Shown here one piece after another: positions 58,552-64,000 of a stretch of 64,000 nt of DNA. The position numbers and the translations under genes are program-made. The notes below the pieces were generated by a model. The model was not told where the DNA came from, ran no database searches, and worked only from the letters and a program-made list of their open reading frames with translations. The stretch is from assembly GCF_032586175.1 (NCBI RefSeq), contig NZ_JAWHTE010000002.1, positions 1 through 64,000 on the forward strand, read 5' to 3'. The stretch comes from Ovoidimarina sediminis (GTDB taxonomy: Bacteria; Pseudomonadota; Alphaproteobacteria; Rhodobacterales; Rhodobacteraceae). Numbering within the stretch: position 1 is the stretch's first letter; each line of letters starts with the position of its first letter.

Positions 58552-58869
58552 TCATGCCGCCTCTCCGTCGCTTTGAACCAATGTCACGCGCGAGCGTAGA
58601 ACATACCTGGCGTGGGTACCTGCAAAGGGCCCATCGTGCGGCTCATAGATGGTCTCGATGGTCACGCCCAGATTGCGGAGTATATGAACGTATCCGCTCC
58701 AACGCGGGGCAGGGTTGTTGATGGGGGTACAGCCCCGTTCCCCTGCGCTGATGAGTTCTTCCAGTGTCCAACGGACACGGCCAGAGACGGTGATGGTTTG
58801 CTTACCCTCGCTGTTCGTGACGAGGTAGTCGGCATCGCCCCACGGGGCATTTTCGCTTGTTGATGTCAT
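58552..58869 (-). CDS. Winged-helix-domain island protein
   Basis: A 105-aa protein with TITVSGRVRWTLEELISAGERGCTPINNPAPRWSGYVHILRNLGVTIETIYEPHDGPFAGTHARYVLRSRV (residues about 26-95). This is the pattern of the small winged-helix domain proteins found in phage-like islands next to AlpA. The fourth residue block WS-x-YV-x2-L-x2-LG-V is characteristic. ATG 58869 has AAGGAG 8 nt upstream and is preferred, although an in-frame ATG at 58983 overlaps the AlpA stop. Confidence 0.75.
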   Translation of the reverse strand: MTSTSENAPWGDADYLVTNSEGKQTITVSGRVRWTLEELISAGERGCTPINNPAPRWSGYVHILRNLGVTIETIYEPHDGPFAGTHARYVLRSRVTLVQSDGEAA

Positions 58870-58979
58870 CTTTTGCACTCCTTGAGAAAAGGAGGCGCTG
58901 GGCGTAGAATGCCAAAGTTCTTTGGATGGAACAGCACCCACCCCCAGCGCCTCGGTTAACCCCGAGCCGGGGGTGGTTG

Positions 58980-59150
58980 TCATTCCGCCAGTTTTTCCAT
59001 GGCGGCGTCGATTTCGGATTCCGGCCAATAAAGGCGGGAACCGAGTTTTACCGGTTGCGGAAGCCGCCCGGCTTCAAGGTCGCGGTAAATCGTAGAGCGG
59101 CCCCGGCCACCGAGTTTTGCCTGAAGTTCGCGAAAGGTGAGGTAGTGCAT
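58980..59150 (-). CDS. AlpA-family excisionase-like regulator
   Basis: A 56-aa protein, MHYLTFRELQAKLGGRGRSTIYRDLEAGRLPQPVKLGSRLYW and then PESEIDAAMEKLAE. The AlpA/MerR-like winged helix has the typical R-S-T-I-Y-R and P-x-P-V-K-L-G-x-R motifs. AlpA proteins control integrase genes and excision of islands. It lies between the winged-helix gene and the 236-aa orphan gene, two genes from the integrase. Confidence 0.9.
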   Translation of the reverse strand: MHYLTFRELQAKLGGRGRSTIYRDLEAGRLPQPVKLGSRLYWPESEIDAAMEKLAE

Positions 59151-59242
59151 CTTGATGCTCCGTGTTGTTGGTCGCGCCAACATGCACCGGAACACATCAC
59201 TACGCATGTTTTGGAAGCCTTCACTTAATCGTTGCCCAAGGA

Positions 59243-59953
59243 TTAAGTCTCGGCTTCTAACAAACCTGATTTCGAAAGGGCGTTTGTAACAGACTCGTGG
59301 GAGTCCCAGTCGACAGCCTGCCAATCTGTCTGAAGCACCTGTCTTGCTACCTCAATTTGTTTCCGAACGAGGTGGAACCGTTGATGAACCATGAGGTCTT
59401 TTAGCAAAGAGTATTTGGTGTCATATCCAGCCTCAGATAGACCTTCAGCTACGGCATCGCAGGCACTGATTCCCGGCGATACGTCGTTTCGTGTTATTGA
59501 CAAGTGAAATAGACTTTCGACGTCTAAAACAAAATCATGGATCGTCATAAGCCGCAAGAAGTCCGGATTACTCTCGCGATGGCGCGGTGTGGGTCTCTTG
59601 GCTTTACCTTTTAGAACATCGGCCGCAAGAAACCGGAGGCCGAGTGGAACTGGTTTCCCCGCAATCACGTTCCTGGCACAAATCTCAATGGCGTAGTCGA
59701 AAACTTTTGGAGCGCTCTCGGAGAACTTCGCAATCGCCAATGCTGCCTGGTGAGGGAGCGTATCGTAGTGTGTTGGTCCGTACTCGTTTTCGTGTTCGAT
59801 GGACTCGACTTGAAAAACCCGGCGGCCAATGAATGCTTGAAACGTGATGATGTCGTCTTTGCGCTTCTCTTCCAGGTGCGTTAGCGGCTGCTCGTTTCCT
59901 TGAATGCTGTCTACGACCCAGTCAACGGCACGCCGATAGTTCTTATTGGACAT
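59243..59953 (-). CDS. Orphan protein adjacent to integrase, function unknown
   Basis: A 236-aa, probably cytosolic and mostly helical protein. A basic N-terminus (MSNKNYRRAVDWVVDSI) leads to a central segment PVPLGLRFLAADVLKGKAKR near residues 100-120, reminiscent of short phage or plasmid proteins with an L-x-V-L-x-G-K-x-K-R-P pattern. The C-terminal half contains HQRFHLVRKQIEVARQVLQ. Base composition is lower in G+C than that of the core. Position between AlpA and integrase, a common slot for defence or accessory cargo, is suggestive only. The stop lies 92 nt before the AlpA start. Confidence 0.75.
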   Translation of the reverse strand: MSNKNYRRAVDWVVDSIQGNEQPLTHLEEKRKDDIITFQAFIGRRVFQVESIEHENEYGPTHYDTLPHQAALAIAKFSESAPKVFDYAIEICARNVIAGKPVPLGLRFLAADVLKGKAKRPTPRHRESNPDFLRLMTIHDFVLDVESLFHLSITRNDVSPGISACDAVAEGLSEAGYDTKYSLLKDLMVHQRFHLVRKQIEVARQVLQTDWQAVDWDSHESVTNALSKSGLLEAET

Positions 59954-59965
59954 ACTATGCCCTTC

Positions 59966-61138
59966 TCACCGATGAGAGTTCTTGCAAACCAATTCGCCCC
60001 AACTCTCCATCAGTGCCCGCCTTTGCTCCAGATAATCCGTTCGGCGATACGCGCGCTCTACCGCGCCGCCTGAAACATGCCCCAGCGACGTCTCGGCCAC
60101 TTCGCGCGGCGTATTCGTCGCCTCTGCACACCAATCTCTGAAACTGGACCTGAAGCCATGGGGGCGCGCCTCAAGCCCGCGGCGCTTCATAAAAGCACTC
60201 ATCGTCATGTCGGAAATCACGCCCGTCCGGACGCCCGGAAACAGGTAGCCGCCACGAGACAGCTTGCGCGCCTCGTCAATGACCCTCACAGCCTCGTCGG
60301 ATAGAGGGACCCGGAAATCGGATGTCGTGCCAACGCGGCCCTTCATCGATGTTGCCGGAATGGTCCATACATCCCCGTCGATTTGGTCCTCGTGGATATG
60401 GCGCAGGGGATAAGAGCGCACTGCAGTGAGGATGAGAAGGCGCAGCGCGAGTTCCGTGACCGAGCCGCCAGACAGGCTTTGATAGAAAGCTGGCACGTCC
60501 TGCCAAGCCATAGACGGCACGTGCTGGACGGTATGACGCTGCTTACCGAGAAGAGCCTTGGCCTTATCGGTGGCTTGCAGGTCCACATCTAACCCCAAGG
60601 CTGCAGCATGCCGCAGGCAGATGTTCAACCTGTTCATGGCCTTTCGGGCGGTATCCGCTTTCGCATGCCAGATGGGGGCGAGGGTGTCGCGAATATCGCG
60701 CTGGTCAATCTCGGCGATGGGCATCCCGCCTAGCTTTGGAAGAACGTGAAGTTCAAGTGGCGTAAACCACCGCCCTGCCTTGCCATCGGCCTTAAGCTCG
60801 GCCTTGCGGCTTTCAAACGCATCGGCAGCTATGTCTCGAAGAAGGTGCATATTGCGCTCGGCCTCGCGGCGCTGCCGCTCCCGCTCCTTGATGGCATCTT
60901 TGCCCTGCCGGACGACGGCTCGCCATTTCTCGGCTTCCTCACGTGCCTCCTTTAGGCTCACATCCGGGAATCGCCCTAGGCCCATCTCATGGCGCCGGCC
61001 AAAAAGGGTGTATCTCAGAACCCATTGTGCGCCCCCATCGCGCCGCTTATAGAGCCATAAACCTCCGCCATCAGAATACTTGCCTGCATCGGCTGACTTG
61101 GCTTTGGTGGCGGTGAGGCGATGAAGCGCGTGCTTCAC
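59966..61138 (-). CDS. int: Tyrosine-type site-specific integrase
   Basis: A 390-aa integrase. The N-terminal DUF4102-like arm-binding domain (about 1-85, YSDGGGLWLYKRRDGGAQWVLRY and GRFPDVSLKEAREEAEKWR) is followed by the core-binding domain (about 95-180) and the catalytic domain. The catalytic domain shows the first Arg in LTAVRSYPLRH near 240, the H-x-x-R box HGFRSSFRDW near 325, the second His in LGHVSGGAVERAY near 350, and nucleophile Tyr in RAYRRTDYLEQRR. It recombines at the tRNA-Leu 3' end; the right att site lies about 145 nt upstream of its start. Confidence 0.95.
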   Translation of the reverse strand: MKHALHRLTATKAKSADAGKYSDGGGLWLYKRRDGGAQWVLRYTLFGRRHEMGLGRFPDVSLKEAREEAEKWRAVVRQGKDAIKERERQRREAERNMHLLRDIAADAFESRKAELKADGKAGRWFTPLELHVLPKLGGMPIAEIDQRDIRDTLAPIWHAKADTARKAMNRLNICLRHAAALGLDVDLQATDKAKALLGKQRHTVQHVPSMAWQDVPAFYQSLSGGSVTELALRLLILTAVRSYPLRHIHEDQIDGDVWTIPATSMKGRVGTTSDFRVPLSDEAVRVIDEARKLSRGGYLFPGVRTGVISDMTMSAFMKRRGLEARPHGFRSSFRDWCAEATNTPREVAETSLGHVSGGAVERAYRRTDYLEQRRALMESWGELVCKNSHR

Positions 61139-61280
61139 GTCTATCCCCTTTCCAATCCCCCTCTATATATGGGGTGCATTGGGATAGTACGAAATGCGAT
61201 GGGGCACTGAAAGCCCTTTTTTTGTTGAAAAGTACGGCGTCCCGGAACATCCTGGGGCATCAAGATATAGGGGTTGGCTG

Positions 61281-61296
61281 CCTCTCCTGGGCACCA
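61281..61296 (+). repeat. attR (duplicate of tRNA-Leu 3' end)
   Basis: The 16-nt cctctcctgggcacca is identical to 48348-48363. It lies between the integrase start and the rnd start and marks the right island boundary, so rnd originally followed tRNA-Leu directly. Confidence 0.92.
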
Positions 61297-61323
61297 GCCT
61301 TCCAGCTTAAGAAGGCAAGGCCC

Positions 61324-61935
61324 GTGACAAATCACCTTTACAAGTACGACCTTCCCGATGGCCTGGATCTTGGCCCTGTCGTCGCGATCGACTGTGAAAC
61401 CATGGGGCTGAACCCCCATCGCGACCGTCTTTGCGTCGTACAGCTTTCGGGCGGCGACGGCGACGGGCATATCGTGCAGATCGGCAGGGATCAGACAGAG
61501 GCCCCGAACCTCGCACGGCTCGTCACCGATCCGGATGTGCTGAAGCTCTTCCATTTCGGGCGATTCGATATCGCTGCGATCTATCACCGGTTCGGCGCGC
61601 TGGCCGCGCCGGTCTATTGCACCAAGATCGCTTCGAAGCTCGTGCGCACCTATACCGACCGGCACGGGCTGAAATTCCTGCTCGACGAACTTCTCGGCAT
61701 CGATATTTCGAAACAGCAGCAGATGTCGGATTGGGGGGCGGAGGAACTGACCGAGGCGCAACTCGCCTATGCCGCCTCCGATGTGCTTTACCTGCACAAG
61801 CTGCGCGAGGCGCTCGACGCCCGGCTTGCCCGTGAAGGCCGCACCGACCTAGCCCAGGCCGCGTTCGATTTCCTGCCCACCCGCGCCCGGCTCGACCTCG
61901 CGGGCTGGCCCGAAACGGATATCTTCGCCCATTAG
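61324..61935 (+). CDS. rnd: Ribonuclease D-like 3'-5' exonuclease
   Basis: A 203-aa DEDD exonuclease consisting of the catalytic domain alone. Exo I is VAIDCETMGL near residue 21, Exo II is FHFGRFDIAAIYHRFG near 82, and Exo III is QLAYAASDVLYLHKLRE near 148 (YxxxD type). The C-terminal HRDC domains of E. coli RNase D are absent, as is usual in alphaproteobacteria. GTG 61324 (VTNHLYKYDLPDG) is taken as start; an upstream in-frame extension runs across attR and is probably artificial. First gene of the rnd-lptC-lptA-lptB cluster. Confidence 0.9.
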   Translation: MTNHLYKYDLPDGLDLGPVVAIDCETMGLNPHRDRLCVVQLSGGDGDGHIVQIGRDQTEAPNLARLVTDPDVLKLFHFGRFDIAAIYHRFGALAAPVYCTKIASKLVRTYTDRHGLKFLLDELLGIDISKQQQMSDWGAEELTEAQLAYAASDVLYLHKLREALDARLAREGRTDLAQAAFDFLPTRARLDLAGWPETDIFAH

Positions 61936-61953
61936 GGAGGTGCCCCGGGGGCG

Positions 61954-62562
61954 ATGCGTCGGCGATACGAGAACTTCCATTCCCGCCTCGTGGCCTGGAT
62001 GAAGATCCTGCTGCCACTCGCGGCGCTCAGCATTCTTTCGAGCGTCGTGTTCTTCGCTCGCGAGAACGAGGACGTGCGCGACATCCCCTTCCTGATGACC
62101 GGCGAGACCGACGCCCCCGATCAGCGCATCGCCGCGCCCGAATACCAGGCACTCACCGATGACGGCGCCCGCGTGAAACTCACCGCACGCGAAGTCACGC
62201 CGTCGGAGGAAGACGAGGGCTGGCTCGATATCTCGAACGTCGCGGGTCGGATCGAAACGCGTTCCGGCCGCGTCTTTCAGGCCACGGCGCCGGGCGGGCG
62301 GGTGAATTTCTCGGTCGACGAGGCGGAGCTGTCCGGCATCGTCTCGGTCGATACGTCGGACGGGTTTCATATGCTCTCCGACGCCCTGCGCCTGAAACTC
62401 GACAGCACCTTCGCCGAAACCGGCGGCGCGGTGCGCGGCGAGGCGCCCTTCGGCGTGCTGGAAGCAGGGGGCATGCGGCTGGGCGAAGCCGAAGGCAGCT
62501 TGGGCTCTGAGCTTATGGTTTTCAACGGCGGCGTGAAGCTGGTATATCAACCGCGGCAATGA
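61954..62562 (+). CDS. lptC: LPS export ABC transporter periplasmic protein LptC
   Basis: A 202-aa inner-membrane-anchored component of the Lpt bridge that carries lipopolysaccharide to the outer membrane. It has one N-terminal anchor (about 12-35, LVAWMKILLPLAALSILSSVVFF) followed by the beta-jellyroll OstA-like region (YQALTDDGARVKLTAREV near 60, SGIVSVDTSDGFHMLSDALRLKL near 130). The stop overlaps the lptA start. The length is typical of alphaproteobacterial LptC. Confidence 0.9.
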   Translation: MRRRYENFHSRLVAWMKILLPLAALSILSSVVFFARENEDVRDIPFLMTGETDAPDQRIAAPEYQALTDDGARVKLTAREVTPSEEDEGWLDISNVAGRIETRSGRVFQATAPGGRVNFSVDEAELSGIVSVDTSDGFHMLSDALRLKLDSTFAETGGAVRGEAPFGVLEAGGMRLGEAEGSLGSELMVFNGGVKLVYQPRQ

Positions 62563-63071
62563 AGGGTGTGCGTGGCATGGGACGGATCTGGGCATTGGGA
62601 ATCGCGCTTGCGCTGACCCCCGTCGTGGCCATCGGCCAGGGCACCGGCATCACCCTCGGCAGCCTTCAGCACGACACGAGCCTGCCGGTCGAAGTGACTT
62701 CTGACAACCTGTCGGTCGAAAACGAGGCAGGCGTTGCGATCTTCGACGGCAACGTCATCGTCATCCAGGGCGCAATGCGGCTGGCGGCCGGGAATATCCG
62801 CGTCAGCTATGGGGAAACCGGCGATGGCGGGCGCACGGAAATCAGCGAAATGATCGCCTCCGGCGGCGTGACCTTCGCCAATGGCTCGGATGCCGCGGAA
62901 GCCAGCGATGCCGTCTACAGCCCCGAGGCGGGAACGCTGGTGATGACCGGCGATGTCGTCCTGACGCAGGGCCCGAGCGTGATTTCGGGCGAACGGCTGA
63001 CCGTCGATCTGGGCGCCGGCACCGGCGTGATGGAAGGCCGCGTGCGTACGATTTTCCAGAGCCAGAACTGA
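62559..63071 (+). CDS. lptA: LPS transport periplasmic protein LptA
   Basis: A 170-aa periplasmic OstA-fold protein forming the bridge between LptC and LptD. The signal peptide (MKGVRGMGRIWALGIALALTPVVAIG, cleavage near residue 26) precedes the OstA repeats PVEVTSDNLSVENEAGVAIFDGNVIVIQG and AEASDAVYSPEAGTLVMTGDVVLTQG. ATG 62559 overlaps the lptC stop; a second ATG at 62577 is an alternative. The stop overlaps the lptB start. Confidence 0.92.
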   Translation: MKGVRGMGRIWALGIALALTPVVAIGQGTGITLGSLQHDTSLPVEVTSDNLSVENEAGVAIFDGNVIVIQGAMRLAAGNIRVSYGETGDGGRTEISEMIASGGVTFANGSDAAEASDAVYSPEAGTLVMTGDVVLTQGPSVISGERLTVDLGAGTGVMEGRVRTIFQSQN

Positions 63072-63832
63072 TGGCCACCCAACCCGATCTGCGCGTGGCC
63101 CCGGGTGGCCAGGGGCTCGAGGTGATCGGGCTTCGGAAAAGCTACCGCAAGCGACCGGTGATCCGCGATGTCTCGATGTCGCTGTCCCGAGGCGAGGTCG
63201 TGGCGCTTCTGGGCCCCAACGGCTCGGGCAAGACGACGTGTTTCTACGCCATCGCGGGGCTTGTCGCGATCGACGGCGGGCAGGTCATCCTCGATGGCCG
63301 CGACGTCACCACCCTGCCGATGTACCGCCGCGCACGCCTCGGGATCGGCTACCTGCCGCAGGAAGTGTCGATCTTCCGGGGCCTCAGCGTCGAGGATAAC
63401 ATCCTCGCCATCCTCGAGATCACCGAACGCGACCGGATCAAGCGGCACGAACGGCTTGACGAACTTCTTTCGGATTTCTCGATCACGCATCTGAGGCGCG
63501 CGCCCGCGCTGTCGCTTTCGGGGGGCGAACGGCGACGGACGGAAATCGCCCGCTGCCTGGCCGCCGATCCGAAATACCTTCTTCTCGACGAACCCTTCGC
63601 CGGGGTCGATCCGATCGCGGTGGGTGAAATCCGTCAGCTTGTGGGGCAGCTGAAAGACCGGGGGATCGGGGTGCTGATCACCGATCACAACGTGCGCGAA
63701 ACGCTCGAGATCGTGGACCGGGCCTATATCCTCCATGACGGCCAGGTGCTTATGAGCGGCACCACCGCCGAAGTCGTCGAGGACGAGAACGTGCGCCGCG
63801 TCTACCTTGGCCAGCACTTCAAGATCCATTAA
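63071..63832 (+). CDS. lptB: LPS export ABC transporter ATPase LptB
   Basis: The cytoplasmic ATPase driving LPS extraction with LptFG. The 253-aa protein has Walker A LLGPNGSGKTTCFYAI near residue 45, Q-loop YLPQEVSIFRGLSVEDN near 98, signature LSGGERRRTEIARCLA near 152, Walker B YLLLDEPFAGVDPIAVGE near 175, and switch His in LITDHNVRETLEIVDRAYI. All are typical of LptB. It starts on the lptA stop (TGATG), completing the lptC-lptA-lptB operon. Confidence 0.96.
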   Translation: MATQPDLRVAPGGQGLEVIGLRKSYRKRPVIRDVSMSLSRGEVVALLGPNGSGKTTCFYAIAGLVAIDGGQVILDGRDVTTLPMYRRARLGIGYLPQEVSIFRGLSVEDNILAILEITERDRIKRHERLDELLSDFSITHLRRAPALSLSGGERRRTEIARCLAADPKYLLLDEPFAGVDPIAVGEIRQLVGQLKDRGIGVLITDHNVRETLEIVDRAYILHDGQVLMSGTTAEVVEDENVRRVYLGQHFKIH

Positions 63833-64000
63833 CCTTTTGTTGTGGCAACCGCCTATGAAGACGCAATATATCGGGGTGACCCCGGCATTGTTCCAAGGCA
63901 CTCCGGTTATCGTTGACAACCCTGCCCGGGATACAGCCAAATGCTCTTAATGTTGCACCGTTCGGCCGATCCCGGCACCCCGCATCAGGGGCCCGCTTCA

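Larger units (their letters stand above)
48348..61296. mobile_element. Integrated genomic island at tRNA-Leu
   Basis: An island of about 12.9 kb bounded by 16-nt direct repeats. Its lower and more variable G+C contrasts with the flanking core genome. The right end carries integrase, AlpA, HTH genes, an orphan gene and a two-gene V-x-V-GGQAIVG/HGG module. No phage structural, conjugation or transposase genes were seen, so it resembles a satellite-like or plasmid-remnant island. The dispersed intergenic repeat common in the core is not seen inside. The left 9 kb is an array of decayed HGG-gene copies, cargo genes and GC hairpins. Confidence 0.9.

Noticed and set aside
48364..61280. Prophage, CRISPR array or insertion sequence inside the island.
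   Set aside because: No phage structural or lysis genes, no regularly spaced direct repeats with unique spacers, and no transposase or terminal inverted repeats were seen.
63833..64000. Possible start of the next gene after lptB.
   Set aside because: A TTGACA at about 63914 is suggestive of a promoter, but no -10 or coding start is convincing before the window ends.

Overview
The window is a GC-rich (roughly two-thirds G+C by eye) alphaproteobacterial chromosome segment, almost certainly from the Rhodobacteraceae/Roseobacter group. Supporting signs are a petABC (fbcFBC) operon for cytochrome bc1, a PetP/PetR-type regulator pair, a dxs-ispA-xseB-deacetylase cluster, an rnd-lptC-lptA-lptB cluster, an N-terminal-nucleophile gltB, and a dispersed intergenic repeat of the ttcatgtggccggaaatatcccggggg type. 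I cannot name the genus.

Layout, 0-48.3 kb (ordinary core chromosome): tRNA-Lys; an unknown membrane protein; dapF-mtaB (start/stop overlap); a PaiB-like FMN-binding protein; a glutathione transferase; petABC; the convergent thiamine ABC transporter thiB-thiP-thiQ under a TPP riboswitch; aroC; an EamA permease; HU; the purine-salvage pair ade-amn (AMP to adenine to hypoxanthine); a methyltransferase; an epimerase-like protein; a FAR-17a/AIG1-like membrane protein and an ankyrin protein running into dxs; an imine-reductase-like oxidoreductase; ispA-xseB-deacetylase; a secreted Gly/His-rich protein and an outer-membrane barrel; petP-petR divergent from ilvE; an alginate-lyase-like protein; an EamA permease with a DUF1294 gene; queG and a glutathione transferase; a J-domain protein; mtgA; a membrane cyclic-nucleotide-binding protein; gltB and gltD separated by four small genes; uppP; an NDUFA9-like protein; and tRNA-Leu(CAG).

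Layout, 48.35-61.30 kb: a mobile island of about 12.9 kb integrated at the 3' end of tRNA-Leu. The last 16 nt of the tRNA are repeated exactly at 61281-61296, just inside the rnd leader. A tyrosine integrase, an AlpA-type excisionase, two winged-helix/HTH genes, a 236-aa orphan protein and a two-gene module lie at the right end. That module is a protein with a V-x-V-GGQAIVG tail followed by a small Cys/His-rich HGG-type protein. The remaining 9 kb is gene-poor, visibly lower in G+C, and unlike the rest of the window. It holds at least six more same-strand, decayed copies of the small HGG gene, interleaved with cargo (three VPLPA/PEP-CTERM-type surface-protein genes, one broken; a small lipoprotein; a DUF6455 protein) and with many copies of a conserved GC hairpin. 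The most interesting observation in the window is this array of a repeated marker gene with cargo between its copies, intact next to the integrase and decayed further away.

Layout, 61.3-64 kb: the core chromosome resumes with rnd-lptC-lptA-lptB (RNase D and lipopolysaccharide transport). All calls were made by reading the sequence; no database search was run.
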